NCBI RefSeq assembly: GCF_020881035.1
Contig: NZ_JAJITC010000009.1
Coordinates: 224,346-288,345, forward strand
DNA from: Paraburkholderia translucens
GTDB taxonomy: Bacteria > Pseudomonadota > Gammaproteobacteria > Burkholderiales > Burkholderiaceae
Reading direction: 5' to 3'
DNA length: 64,000 nucleotides
In this document: piece after piece, positions 26,051 to 35,152 of the stretch
Layout: the number at the start of each line of letters is the position of its first letter
Numbering within the stretch: the first letter of the stretch is position 1
Notes under the pieces: generated by a model
Database searches by the model: none
Told to the model about the DNA's origin: nothing
What the model saw: the letters and a program-made list of their open reading frames with translations, nothing else
Program-made: the position numbers and the translations under genes

Positions 26051-26081
26051 TTTATACCCCTCGCCCGTTTGGGCCGTCCAA
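26051..26081 (-). promoter_or_regulatory. predicted catBCA promoter
   Basis: On the minus strand TTGGAC (complement of 26076-26081) and TATAAA (complement of 26051-26056) are 19 bases apart. The long spacer fits a promoter that needs an activator. The start of transcription would be near 26044, which favours the catB ATG at 26012. Confidence 0.45.
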
Positions 26082-26100
26082 TACTTTTCCTGTCCTTTTT

Positions 26101-26117
26101 CATACCTGCAGGGTATG
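26101..26117. promoter_or_regulatory. LysR-type operator, probable CatR box
   Basis: CATACC-TGCAG-GGTATG is a perfect 6-bp inverted repeat with 5 bases between. It contains the LysR-type T-N11-A box as ATAC-N7-GTAT. Its centre is about 65 bases upstream of the predicted catB transcription start, the usual recognition-site position for this regulator class. CatR of Pseudomonas binds a closely similar arrangement upstream of catBC. Confidence 0.65.
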
Positions 26118-26402
26118 GTCGAGTCAGAAAGACCGGCCTTTCTAGGGATTTCGCATTGCATCATGCGCTCCGCGCATTGAGAAACGGCCCACTTTCTCGC
26201 CTCGAGAATGATCTGCGTCAGCCTTCGATGCATGCAGAGCATGTTGTGCGGACCGCCCCGCCTTCCTCGTCCACTGTTTCGACGAGCATAGCGACCCGGC
26301 CGAGTTCATCGCCAGTCGGCCAAACGGCCCAGGTCATCTGGCGGAGGCGACTTGGACCCGCGCGTGGCGTAAAATACGCGCTTTCCCGAAAATCTCGCCA
26401 AC

Positions 26403-27536
26403 ATGACGCTCGCCTCCACCCAAGAGATCATCGCCGAACTGAAAGCAGGCCGGATGGTGATTCTCGTCGACGAAGAAGACCGCGAAAACGAGGGCGACCT
26501 CGTGATCGCCGCCGAGTTTGTCACGCCGGAAGCGATCAATTTCATGGCTCGCTACGGCCGCGGCCTGATTTGCCTCACGCTGACCCAGGAACGCTGCAAG
26601 CAGCTCAATCTGCCGCTGATGACCTACCGAAACGGCACGCAGTACGGTACCGCGTTCACGGTCAGCATCGAAGCGGCCGAAGGCGTCACGACCGGCATCT
26701 CGGCAGCCGATCGCGCTCGCACGATCGCCGCTGCGGTCGCGCCCGACGCGAAAGCGGAGCACATCGTGCAACCGGGCCATATCTTCCCGATCATGGCCCA
26801 GCCGGGCGGCGTGCTGGTGCGCGCAGGCCATACTGAGGCCGGCTGCGACTTCACGAGGCTCGCGGGCCTCACACCGGCCGCGGTGATCTGCGAAGTGATC
26901 AAGGACGACGGCACGATGGCGCGCCTGCCGGACCTGATCGAGTTCAGCAGGGAGCACGGCCTGAAAATCGGCACGATCGCCGATCTGATCCACTATCGCA
27001 GCCGCACCGAATCGATCGTCGAGCGTATCTGCGAACGCACCATGCAAACCGCGCACGGTGCGTTCCGCGCGGTCATGTATCTCGACCAGCCGAGCGGCCA
27101 GCCGCATATCGCGCTGGTGCGCGGCACGCCGTCGCCCGATCACGACACGCCGGTGCGCGTGCACGAGCCGCTGTCGGTGCTGGATCTGCTCGAAGTTGGC
27201 GAATCCACCCATTCGTGGACGCTGGATGCGGCCATCAAGGAAATCGCGGAACGCGATCTCGGCGTGGTCGTGCTGCTGAACTGCGGCGACTCGAAAGACC
27301 ATCTGATCGACGTTTTCAAGGCTTTCGACTCGAAGGAAAAAGCGGACGCGCTGAAGCGCCGGCCTGTCGACTTCAAGACTTACGGCATCGGTGCGCAGAT
27401 TCTGCGCGAACTCGGCGTCGGCAAGATGCAGGTGCTGTCGAACCCACGCAAGCTCGGCAGCATGTCGGGATATGGTCTCGAAGTGACGGGCTTCGTTCCG
27501 ATGCCCGGCAGCAAAACGCAAGCCCCGCAAATCTGA
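26403..27536 (+). CDS. ribB: 3,4-dihydroxy-2-butanone-4-phosphate synthase with degenerate GTP cyclohydrolase II domain (RibBX type)
   Basis: 377 aa. The N-terminal half (~1-205) is RibB, which makes the four-carbon unit of riboflavin from ribulose 5-phosphate: VILVDEEDRENEGDLVIAAE, the FMARYGRGLICL helix, GTAFTVSIEAAEGVTTGISA and GHTEAGCDFTRLAGL. The C-terminal half (~210-370) is shaped like GTP cyclohydrolase II (YGIGAQILRELGV, KMQVLSNPRKLGSMSGYGLEV) but lacks the zinc motif with three Cys (C-x10-C-x-C); the matching region reads VRVHEPLSVLDLLEVGESTH. So it should provide RibB activity only, as described for RibBX hybrids. It is followed by ribH and nusB. Confidence 0.93.
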   Translation: MTLASTQEIIAELKAGRMVILVDEEDRENEGDLVIAAEFVTPEAINFMARYGRGLICLTLTQERCKQLNLPLMTYRNGTQYGTAFTVSIEAAEGVTTGISAADRARTIAAAVAPDAKAEHIVQPGHIFPIMAQPGGVLVRAGHTEAGCDFTRLAGLTPAAVICEVIKDDGTMARLPDLIEFSREHGLKIGTIADLIHYRSRTESIVERICERTMQTAHGAFRAVMYLDQPSGQPHIALVRGTPSPDHDTPVRVHEPLSVLDLLEVGESTHSWTLDAAIKEIAERDLGVVVLLNCGDSKDHLIDVFKAFDSKEKADALKRRPVDFKTYGIGAQILRELGVGKMQVLSNPRKLGSMSGYGLEVTGFVPMPGSKTQAPQI

Positions 27537-27584
27537 TCCGGCCACTCACGCGCCTCGCGCCCACTCAAACACTACGGAATCCAC

Positions 27585-28097
27585 ATGGAAATCGGACAAT
27601 ACCAACCGAATCTCGACGGCGACGGACTGCGCATCGGCATCGTCCAGGCGCGCTTTAACGAACCCGTCTGCAACGGCCTCGCCGACGCCTGCATCGAAGA
27701 ACTCGAACGCCTCGGCGTGACCGGCGAAGACGTGCTGCTCGTCACGGTGCCGGGCGCGCTGGAAATCCCACTCGCGCTGCAAAAGCTCGCGGAAAGCGCG
27801 CAATTCGACGCGCTGATCGCGCTCGGCGCGGTGATCCGCGGCGAGACCTACCACTTCGAGCTCGTCTCGAACGAAAGCGGCGCGGGCATCACGCGCATCG
27901 GTCTCGACTTCGGTATTCCGGTCGCGAACGCCGTGCTGACCACCGAGAACGACGAGCAGGCCGTCGCGCGCATGACCGAGAAAGGTCGCGACGCCGCGCG
28001 CGTGGCTGTCGAAATGGCGAACCTCGCGGTCGCGCTCGAACAACTCGGTGGCGATGACGACGAAGAAGAAGACGAAGACGACGGGGAAGAAGCATGA
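27585..28097 (+). CDS. ribH: 6,7-dimethyl-8-ribityllumazine synthase
   Basis: Penultimate step of riboflavin synthesis. 170 aa. Signatures: RIGIVQARFNEPVCNGL, VTVPGALEIPLALQ, DALIALGAVIRGETYHFEL, and IPVANAVLTTENDEQA. The core ends near ALEQLGG; a strongly acidic tail of about 14 residues (GDDDEEEDEDDGEEA) follows and is not needed for the fold. The stop overlaps the nusB start (ATGA), so the two are coupled. Confidence 0.96.
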   Translation: MEIGQYQPNLDGDGLRIGIVQARFNEPVCNGLADACIEELERLGVTGEDVLLVTVPGALEIPLALQKLAESAQFDALIALGAVIRGETYHFELVSNESGAGITRIGLDFGIPVANAVLTTENDEQAVARMTEKGRDAARVAVEMANLAVALEQLGGDDDEEEDEDDGEEA

Positions 28098-28528
28098 AGA
28101 GCGCACGCAGACGCTCCCGCGAACTGGCCACGCAGGGGCTTTACCAGTGGCTGCTGTCGGGTTCGTCCGGCAGTGAGATCGATGCGCAACTGCGCGGCGC
28201 GCAAGGTTACGACAAGGCCGATCACGAGCACCTGGACGCGATCCTGCATGGCGTGATGCGCGATTCCGAGATGCTTTCGGCCGCGATCACGCCCTGTCTC
28301 GACCGCCCGATCGATCAGCTGTCGCCAGTCGAGCGCGCGGTGCTGCTGGTCGCCGCGTTCGAATTGAAAAATCACGTCGACATTCCGTACCGTGTGGTCA
28401 TCAACGAAGCGGTCGAACTGACGAAGACGTTCGGCGGCTCGGACGGCTACAAGTACGTGAACGGCGTGCTCGACAAGCTCGCGGCGCAAATGCGCGCCGC
28501 CGAAACGCAGGCAGCCCGCAAGGGCTGA
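28094..28528 (+). CDS. nusB: transcription antitermination factor NusB
   Basis: All-helical RNA-binding factor that works with NusE (S10) at boxA sites in rRNA operons. 144 aa. Conserved features: SRELATQGLYQWLLSGSS, PIDQLSPVERAVLLVAAFEL, IPYRVVINEAVELTKTFGGSDGYKYVNGVLDKLA. The ribH-nusB order is widespread in proteobacteria. It overlaps ribH by 4 bases. Confidence 0.96.
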   Translation: MKSARRRSRELATQGLYQWLLSGSSGSEIDAQLRGAQGYDKADHEHLDAILHGVMRDSEMLSAAITPCLDRPIDQLSPVERAVLLVAAFELKNHVDIPYRVVINEAVELTKTFGGSDGYKYVNGVLDKLAAQMRAAETQAARKG

Positions 28529-28704
28529 ACGCGTGGTGCGCGGGCGGCCATGCCACGCATCGGGCCCCTGCCGCGCCGCACTGCTCCGGGCGAAGAATCG
28601 CAATCGCCCGCAAGGACACCGCCTCGCACATCAATGAACGCATCAGCGCATCATCGGATGTGCGGGCGCAGTCCCGCTTCCGCTTCTGAACTGGATCTGA
28701 CCGT

Positions 28705-29901
28705 ATGAACTCCGTGACCGAACCTCTCGTGCGGCTTGCCGCGCGCGTCGATGCCATCCAGCCTTTCTACGTGATGGAACTGGCCAAGGAGGCCGCGCTG
28801 CTCGAGCGCGAGGGGCGCGACATCATTCACATGGGCATCGGCGAGCCGGATTTCACCGCGCCCGAGCCGGTCATCGAGGCAGCCGCGAGCGCGCTGCGCC
28901 GCGGCGTCACGCAGTACACCAACGCGCTCGGCGTGCACGCGCTGCGCGAGGCGATTTCCGCGCATTACGCCGAGTTCTACGGCGTCGATGTCGATCCGGC
29001 GCGCATCGTGGTCACGGCGGGCGCGTCGGCCGCGCTGCTGCTTGCATGCGCGGCGCTCGTCGATCGCGATGACGAAGTGCTGATGCCCGATCCGTGCTAT
29101 CCGTGCAACCGCCATTTCGTGATCGCCGCCGAAGGCAAGCCGGTGATGGTGCCGAGCGGCCCGGCCGAGCGCTTCCAGCTGACCGCCACCGACGTCGAGC
29201 GCCTCTGGGGCGAGCGCACTCGCGGCGTGCTGCTCGCGTCGCCGTCGAATCCGACCGGCACGTCGATCGAGCCGGCTGAGCTCGAACGCATCGTCAAGGC
29301 CGTGCGCGCGCGCGGCGGCTTCACGATCGTCGACGAGATCTACCAGGGACTGAGCTACGGCGCGAAGCCGGTCTCGGCGCTGTCGTTCGGCGACGACGTC
29401 GTCACCGTCAACAGCTTCTCGAAGTACTTCAACATGACCGGCTGGCGCCTCGGCTGGCTCGTCGTGCCGCCTGCCATGGTCAGCGCGTTCGAAAAGCTCG
29501 CGCAGAACCTGTTCATCTGCGCATCTGCGCTCGCGCAGCACGCGGCGCTTGCCTGCTTCGAGCCGGAGACGATCGGGATCTACGAAGCGCGGCGTCTCGA
29601 ATTCAAGCGACGCCGCGACTTCATCGCCCCGGCGCTCGAATCGCTCGGCTTCTCGGTGCCGGTGATGCCAGACGGCGCGTTCTACGTGTATGCGGACTGC
29701 CGCGGCGTCGCCCACCGGGCGGCCGGCGACAGCGCGGCGCTCACCAAGGCGATGTTGCATGAGGCCGGCGTCGTGCTGGTGCCGGGCATGGACTTCGGCA
29801 CGTACGCGCCGAAGGACTACATCCGGCTATCGTATGCGACCGCCTATCCGAAGCTCGAAGAGGCGGTCGAGCGCCTGGCGAAGCTGTTTGGGCGATACTG
29901 A
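28705..29901 (+). CDS. class I/II PLP-dependent aminotransferase
   Basis: 398 aa, fold-type I. Signatures: IIHMGIGEPDFTAPEPV, TNALGVHALREAISAHY, LMPDPCYPCNRHFV, SPSNPTGTSIEP, and the PLP lysine in NSFSKYFNMTGWRLGWLV with its distal Arg. It resembles the Burkholderia branch of aspartate/alanine-type aminotransferases. Substrate cannot be fixed from sequence; aspartate, alanine or aromatic keto acids are all possible. Single gene with its own terminator. Confidence 0.88.
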   Translation: MNSVTEPLVRLAARVDAIQPFYVMELAKEAALLEREGRDIIHMGIGEPDFTAPEPVIEAAASALRRGVTQYTNALGVHALREAISAHYAEFYGVDVDPARIVVTAGASAALLLACAALVDRDDEVLMPDPCYPCNRHFVIAAEGKPVMVPSGPAERFQLTATDVERLWGERTRGVLLASPSNPTGTSIEPAELERIVKAVRARGGFTIVDEIYQGLSYGAKPVSALSFGDDVVTVNSFSKYFNMTGWRLGWLVVPPAMVSAFEKLAQNLFICASALAQHAALACFEPETIGIYEARRLEFKRRRDFIAPALESLGFSVPVMPDGAFYVYADCRGVAHRAAGDSAALTKAMLHEAGVVLVPGMDFGTYAPKDYIRLSYATAYPKLEEAVERLAKLFGRY

Positions 29902-29936
29902 GGCATTCAGTCGGCGGGCTGCCGATCCGCCAGACA

Positions 29937-29968
29937 TAAAAAAGGACACTTTCGAGTGTCCTTTTTTC
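29937..29968. terminator. bidirectional terminator
   Basis: AAAAAAGGACACT-TTCG-AGTGTCCTTTTTT. The stem has an A-run on one side and a T-run on the other, so it can end both the aminotransferase gene and the convergent transglycosylase gene. Confidence 0.92.
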
Positions 29969-29996
29969 TTCGCGCGGCTGTCCGGCACGGCCTAAC

Positions 29997-31199
29997 TCAA
30001 GCTCCCAGCTCCGAGGCCGACGCCACACGAGGCGTCGAACTGGCGCTCGAGTCGTCCTGATCGGAGGGTTGGGTGTGCGCTGCCGGCGTCGCCGAGCTCA
30101 GCGCGTGACCGCCTTGCAGCGTCACCTGCACGCGCTTGCCGTTGCCGCCGCTCGTCACAGCGGCCGACGCCGGCGTGGCCGACGCGGTCAGCACCGGCGC
30201 CTGCGGCGCATTGATCGGCACCTTGCGGCCACGCGCAACGTCGCGCAGACGACCGCGTTCGGCCATCACCTTCGCACCGTAGCCGCCGTCGTCCGGCGTG
30301 CTAGAGCCGACGTAGAGGCGCAGGCCGCCCGGCAGCGAGCCGCCGCGCGCGATGCAATCCTTCAGTACGAGCGCGCCGACCTTGATGTTGGCGAGCGGTT
30401 CGAGCGCCGCGCTCTGGCCGCCGAAATACTGGAATTTGTCCGAATGCACCTTCGACATCACCTGCATCAGGCCCTGCGCTCCGACGCCGCTTTCGGCGTA
30501 CGGGTTGAAGCCCGATTCGATCGCCATTACCGAAAGCAGCAGCAGCGGATCGAGGCCGACTTCGCGGCCGGTGTCGAACGCGGCCTTCACGAGCTCGCTG
30601 ACGGGCTCCTGAGCGACGCGATAACGCCGCGCGAGGTATGAAGCGACCAGGTCCTGCTCGTGGCTGGAGACCAGCACGCGGTCATCGCGGGCATCGGGGG
30701 AAACGCGCTGCTGCGGAATCAGACGCGCGAGCGCGCTGACGCTCTGCATCGTGCGCGGATTCAGGCCGTTGAGCGCCGCTACGCTCGCACCCGACGTGCC
30801 GGAGCCATCGAACGCGCCGTCGAAGCTCGTGGTGGCCGTCGTGAGGGTCATGCTGCCGTCGTTCGTGCCGTCGGCGGGGTTCGGCGTGTTCAGCGGGTTG
30901 GCCGACAGCGATTCGTCGGAAGACGCGCCAGCGTTTCGTGCCGGTCCGATCGCCGGCAGTGGATTGCCTTGCAGCAGGCGGGCGGGACCCGCTTGCACGG
31001 CGGCGGAAATGACCGGCATCAGACGCGCGGCGAGCGCGCCGCGCCAGGTCGGCATCAGCCACAGTGCGAGAGCCAGCACCACCGCGATACCGCCGACAAT
31101 GCTGAACAGATGATGACTCAGTCGCGTCCCGCGGCGCAGCGCACCGCGCACAACCTGCGCAATTCGCTCATCGGGACGCCACGATAACCAGGCGTTCAT
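29997..31199 (-). CDS. membrane-anchored lytic transglycosylase (SLT domain)
   Basis: 400 aa. A cytoplasmic N-terminus (~1-30) and one transmembrane helix (~33-50, HLFSIVGGIAVVLALALWL) precede a low-complexity Ser/Thr/Gly/Ala linker. The SLT domain is at ~205-325: PLLLLSVMAIESGFNPYAES with the catalytic Glu, GAQGLMQVMSKVH and the GALVLKDCIARGGSLPGGLRLYVG segment. A Pro/Ala/Ser-rich tail follows. It would cleave glycan strands of peptidoglycan from the periplasmic face of the inner membrane. Confidence 0.88.
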   Translation of the reverse strand: MNAWLSWRPDERIAQVVRGALRRGTRLSHHLFSIVGGIAVVLALALWLMPTWRGALAARLMPVISAAVQAGPARLLQGNPLPAIGPARNAGASSDESLSANPLNTPNPADGTNDGSMTLTTATTSFDGAFDGSGTSGASVAALNGLNPRTMQSVSALARLIPQQRVSPDARDDRVLVSSHEQDLVASYLARRYRVAQEPVSELVKAAFDTGREVGLDPLLLLSVMAIESGFNPYAESGVGAQGLMQVMSKVHSDKFQYFGGQSAALEPLANIKVGALVLKDCIARGGSLPGGLRLYVGSSTPDDGGYGAKVMAERGRLRDVARGRKVPINAPQAPVLTASATPASAAVTSGGNGKRVQVTLQGGHALSSATPAAHTQPSDQDDSSASSTPRVASASELGA

Positions 31200-31814
31200 T
31201 CAGATCTCCCATCTTGCATGATCCGCGAACTCCGCCGGGACGAATCAGGCGGAACAGCGTGCTCGCAGAGTCAAGGCATCGCGTGCTCTCTGGTTGGGCA
31301 GCAGCGATGCCGGGATAACGGTAACAAATACCGTTCGGGGAGCCATCTCAAGACAGCCCATACATACTCGATGCATGCCGGGCTCGGCTCCCACGCGAAA
31401 ACCAGCATGGATGGACGCTGGTGAAGGACTTCGATAAGGCCGTTCCACCCTGAAGGGAAACAAAACGGTGACGCGTTGCGTCTTAGGACCGGGGCGAAGG
31501 TAAAAAGGTTAACGCCCCACAACCAATGTCGACGGATTCTATGCACGGTGTTATAGATCGTCAACACTATAGAATGCAACAACTATAACTATTTGTTATT
31601 ATGAACAGTGTTCAGTCCGCGGAGACCCGCGCTCGACGCGCGTTTCGAGCGATCCGGCCCTAGCTGCGTGGCATAGGCGATTTGGTTGCTCTACGTGCGC
31701 TGGCTAACGCATGTAAAATCGACAATCGCTTTTTTCGCGCCAGACAGGTACCACCGCCGTCCCTCCCGCGCTCCCAGTCCTATGCGCCGCGCATGCGGCC
31801 CTAAACCGTCACAG
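31200..31814. other. 615-base intergenic region upstream of ubiD
   Basis: I see no credible gene. The centre (about 31540-31610) is unusually AT-rich, with several TATAA/CTATA-like boxes that could be promoter elements. Short open frames are Arg/Pro-rich shadows without ribosome binding sites. The right part is the ubiD leader. Confidence 0.45.
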
Positions 31815-33389
31815 ATGAAATACAAAGACCTGCGCGATTTCACCGGCCGCCTCGAGACCATCGGTGAACTGCGCCGAATCTCGCAACAGGTATCGCCGAA
31901 TCTCGAAATGACCGAGCTGTGCGATCGCGTGCTGCGCGCGGGAGGCCCGGCCCTGCTGTTCGAGAACCCGGGGCGGCAGGCGTTCCCGGTGCTCGGCAAT
32001 CTGTTCGGCACGCCGCGCCGCGTCGCGCTCGGCATGGGCATCGATGCCGAAGCGGGTGAAGGTGATCAGACGGCGCTCGAGTCACTTCGCGACGTCGGCC
32101 GGCTGCTCTCCGCGCTGAAGGAACCCGAGCCGCCGAAAGGAATCAAGGATGCGGGCAAGCTGCTGTCGCTGGCGAAGGCGGTGTGGGACATGGCGCCGAA
32201 GACGGTCAGCGCGCCGCCCTGCCAGGAAATCGTCTGGGAGGGTAACGATGTCGATCTGGCGAAACTGCCCATTCAGACCTGCTGGCCCGGCGATGCGGGA
32301 CCGCTGATCACCTGGGGCCTGACCGTCACGAAAGGGCCCAATAAGAGCCGACAAAACTTAGGTATCTATCGCCAGCAACTGATCGGACGTAACAAACTGA
32401 TCATGCGCTGGCTCGCGCATCGCGGCGGTGCGCTCGATTTCCGTGAGTTCGCGCTGCAAAATCCCGGCAAACCGTATCCCGTGGCCGTCGTGCTCGGCGC
32501 CGATCCGGCGACGATTCTCGGTGCGGTCACGCCCGTGCCCGATACCCTCTCCGAATACCAGTTCGCCGGCCTGCTGCGCGGCGGGCGCACCGAGCTCGCA
32601 AAGTGCATCACGCCGGGCGTCGACGGCCTACAGGTGCCTGCGCGCGCCGAGATCGTGCTCGAGGGTTTCATCTATCCGCAGGAAGGCGCGCCCTCGCCTG
32701 CCCCGGCTGGCGCGCCGCCGCGTCCGTCGAAAGGTGCCTCGGCCACCTACGAACACGCGCTCGAAGGCCCGTACGGCGATCACACCGGCTACTACAACGA
32801 ACAGGAATGGTTCCCGGTTTTCACGGTCGAGCGCATCACGATGCGCCGCGACGCGATCTATCACTCCACCTACACCGGCAAACCGCCCGACGAGCCCGCG
32901 GTGCTCGGCGTCGCGCTGAATGAAGTGTTCGTGCCGCTGCTGCAGAAGCAGTTCACCGAAATCACGGACTTCTACCTGCCGCCCGAAGGCTGCAGCTACC
33001 GCATGGCGATCGTGCAGATGAAGAAGAGCTACGCTGGACACGCAAAGCGCGTGATGTTCGGCGTGTGGAGTTTCCTGCGGCAATTTATGTATACCAAGTT
33101 CATCGTCGTCGTCGACGAGGACGTCAATATCCGCGACTGGAAGGAAGTGATCTGGGCGATCACGACGCGGGTCGACCCCACGCGCGACACGGTCCTCGTC
33201 GACCGCACGCCGATCGACTATCTCGATTTCGCGTCGCCGGTGGCCGGGCTCGGCTCGAAGATGGGGCTCGACGCGACCAACAAGTGGCCGGGCGAAACCA
33301 GCCGCGAATGGGGTCGCCCCATCGTGATGGACGACGCGGTCAAGCGTCGTATCGATAGCTTGTGGAACGAGTTGGGCCTCGGCCTGTGA
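31815..33389 (+). CDS. ubiD: UbiD family 3-octaprenyl-4-hydroxybenzoate decarboxylase
   Basis: Prenylated-FMN-dependent decarboxylase of ubiquinone synthesis. 524 aa from MKYKDLRDFTGRLETIGELR. Conserved features: PALLFENPGRQAFPVLGNLFGT, WPGDAGPLITWGLTVTKGP, the RQNLGIYRQQLIGRNKL active-site segment, PYPVAVVLGADPATIL, LEGPYGDHTGYY carrying catalytic residues, and KFIVVVDEDVNIRDWKEVIWA. It needs UbiX-made cofactor; ubiX is not in the window. A LysE-type gene follows 46 bases later. Confidence 0.94.
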   Translation: MKYKDLRDFTGRLETIGELRRISQQVSPNLEMTELCDRVLRAGGPALLFENPGRQAFPVLGNLFGTPRRVALGMGIDAEAGEGDQTALESLRDVGRLLSALKEPEPPKGIKDAGKLLSLAKAVWDMAPKTVSAPPCQEIVWEGNDVDLAKLPIQTCWPGDAGPLITWGLTVTKGPNKSRQNLGIYRQQLIGRNKLIMRWLAHRGGALDFREFALQNPGKPYPVAVVLGADPATILGAVTPVPDTLSEYQFAGLLRGGRTELAKCITPGVDGLQVPARAEIVLEGFIYPQEGAPSPAPAGAPPRPSKGASATYEHALEGPYGDHTGYYNEQEWFPVFTVERITMRRDAIYHSTYTGKPPDEPAVLGVALNEVFVPLLQKQFTEITDFYLPPEGCSYRMAIVQMKKSYAGHAKRVMFGVWSFLRQFMYTKFIVVVDEDVNIRDWKEVIWAITTRVDPTRDTVLVDRTPIDYLDFASPVAGLGSKMGLDATNKWPGETSREWGRPIVMDDAVKRRIDSLWNELGLGL

Positions 33390-33435
33390 CGCTCGCCGGA
33401 CAACACAACCAATAACGGATGGAGCGCTCGCGGGG

Positions 33436-34116
33436 ATGCACGCTTTTTCGATGATGTCGGACGGATTTTTTCTGTCGCTGTCGCTGTGCCTCGATATCGG
33501 CCTAGTCAACGTCGCGATCATTTCACTGACGCTGTCGCAGGGCTTCCGGCCAGGCTTCTGGCTTGGGCTTGGCTCATGCGTCGGCGACCTCATATACGCG
33601 ACGCTCGCGCTCGCGGGCATGGCCGCGCTGCTGCAGTTCGAGTCGGTGCGCTGGGTCGTGTGGATCGGCGGCTCGGCGATCCTGCTGTTTCTCACCTGGA
33701 AGATGGCGCGCGAAGCGGTGCTCCCCGCCACGGCGCCCGCGGTCGCTGGCGACGGCACTGCGCCAGCGCCGCATCAATCCGCATGGCGCGGGTTTCTGCG
33801 CGGCGTGCTGCTCGCGGTGTCGTCGCCGTCGGCGATTCTCTGGTTCGCGGCGGTCGGCGGCGCGCTGATCGCTAAGGCTGGCGCATCGAGCCCGACGACC
33901 GCATTGATCTTCCTCGTCGGCTTTTTCCTCGGCGGCCTTTGCTGGACGCTTTTTATCTGCGGACTCGGCAGCCACGGCCGCAAGCGCGCCGGCGCCGGTC
34001 TGCTGCGCGCGTGTCACGTTCTGTCGGCGCTGCTGTTCGCGTATTTTTCGTACAGCGTGATCGTCAACGGGTATCACGACCTGATCGTGGGGAGCACCGC
34101 GCAAGTGGCAAGCTGA
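33436..34116 (+). CDS. LysE family amino-acid exporter
   Basis: 226 aa, six predicted membrane helices. The N-terminus (GFFLSLSLCLDIGLVNVAIISLTL), the GFWLGLGSCVGDLIYATLALAG segment and the later SSPSAILWFAAVGGALI fit the LysE/RhtB fold. A polar linker (~95-115) separates helices 3 and 4. Its export substrate cannot be assigned. Confidence 0.85.
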   Translation: MHAFSMMSDGFFLSLSLCLDIGLVNVAIISLTLSQGFRPGFWLGLGSCVGDLIYATLALAGMAALLQFESVRWVVWIGGSAILLFLTWKMAREAVLPATAPAVAGDGTAPAPHQSAWRGFLRGVLLAVSSPSAILWFAAVGGALIAKAGASSPTTALIFLVGFFLGGLCWTLFICGLGSHGRKRAGAGLLRACHVLSALLFAYFSYSVIVNGYHDLIVGSTAQVAS

Positions 34117-34133
34117 ATCGGTTCACTGAAAAG

Positions 34134-34160
34134 AAAAACGGCTCACGGGGAGCCGTTTTT
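34134..34160. terminator. bidirectional terminator
   Basis: AAAAACGGCTC / GAGCCGTTTTT, 11-bp stem with a short loop. It lies between the rightward LysE gene and the leftward dehydratase gene and can serve both. Confidence 0.92.
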
Positions 34161-34186
34161 CCATCATGCGATCCGATGTGAGCCGC

Positions 34187-35152
34187 TCATGCGAGGTACT
34201 GCGCGAGCTTCGGCAGGTCGACGTTACCGCCGCTCACCACCACGCCCACACGCTTGCCCTTCACCGGCACGATGCCGTTCAGCACGGCCGCCGCTGCAAG
34301 ACAACCGGTCGGTTCGACGACGATCTTCATGCGCTGCGCGAAAAAGCGCATCGTCTCGATCAGCTGCACGTCGCTGACCGTTTCGATTCGCGCGACCAGT
34401 TGGCGGATGATCGCGAACGTGTAGTCGCCCAGATGCGTCGAGGCCGCGCCATCGGCGATCGTGCGCGGGGTGTCGATACGTACGATCTCGCCGCGCGCGA
34501 GCGACTGCTGGCCGTCGTTGCCCGCTTCGGGCTCGATGCCGATCACCGTGCAAGCCGGACTCAGCGCGGCCGCCGACAACGCGCTGCCGCTGAGCAGCCC
34601 GCCGCCGCCGAGGCACACGAACAACATATCGAGCGGACCGGTTTCGTCGATCAATTCCTTGACCGCGGTGCCCTGCCCGGCGATTACGTGCGGATGATCG
34701 TACGGCGGAATCAGCGTCATGCCGCGCTCCTCGGCGAGCCGACGGCCGATTTCCTCGCGGTTTTCCTTGTAGCGGTCGTAGGTGATCACCTCGCCGCCAT
34801 AGCCTTTCGTCGCGGCGACCTTGGCCTCGGGCGCGTCGTGCGGCATCACGATCGTCGCGTGAATGCCGGCGAGGCGCGCCGACAGCGCGATCGCCTGTGC
34901 GTGATTACCCGACGAATAGGTCAACACGCCCGCTTTGCGCTGCTCCGCGTCGAAGTGCGAGATCGCGTTGTACGCGCCGCGGAACTTGAACGCGCCCATG
35001 CGCTGGAAATTTTCGCACTTGAAGAAGACCGACGCGCCCGTGCGCTCGTTGAACGTGCTCGACGTCAGAACGGGGGTGCGGTGCGCGACGCGCTCGAGAC
35101 GCGCGGCCGCGTCGAGAACGTCATCGAAGGTGGGAGCGGCAAGCGCTTGCAT
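34187..35152 (-). CDS. threonine/serine dehydratase-like PLP enzyme
   Basis: 321 aa from MQALAAPTFDDVLDAA, which has GGAG upstream; an ATG at 35188 is less likely. Fold-type II PLP enzyme: FFKCENFQRMGAFKFRGAYN with the PLP lysine, TYSSGNHAQAIALSA, and the phosphate-binding LGGGGLLSGSAL. There is no C-terminal ACT regulatory domain, so it is of the short catabolic/serine racemase/3-hydroxyaspartate ammonia-lyase group rather than IlvA. The exact substrate is open. Confidence 0.88.
   Translation of the reverse strand: MQALAAPTFDDVLDAAARLERVAHRTPVLTSSTFNERTGASVFFKCENFQRMGAFKFRGAYNAISHFDAEQRKAGVLTYSSGNHAQAIALSARLAGIHATIVMPHDAPEAKVAATKGYGGEVITYDRYKENREEIGRRLAEERGMTLIPPYDHPHVIAGQGTAVKELIDETGPLDMLFVCLGGGGLLSGSALSAAALSPACTVIGIEPEAGNDGQQSLARGEIVRIDTPRTIADGAASTHLGDYTFAIIRQLVARIETVSDVQLIETMRFFAQRMKIVVEPTGCLAAAAVLNGIVPVKGKRVGVVVSGGNVDLPKLAQYLA

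Larger units (their letters stand above)
26013..26402. other. divergent control region catB / ribBX
   Basis: 390 bases between two divergent genes. The left part holds the catBCA promoter and operator listed separately. The right part should drive ribBX; TAAAAT near 26368 could be its -10. No FMN riboswitch sequence blocks and no catR gene were seen. Confidence 0.5.

Noticed and set aside
26120..26402. FMN riboswitch upstream of ribBX
   Set aside because: I looked for the conserved RFN blocks (AGGGCAGGGTGAAATTCCC type) and did not find them.
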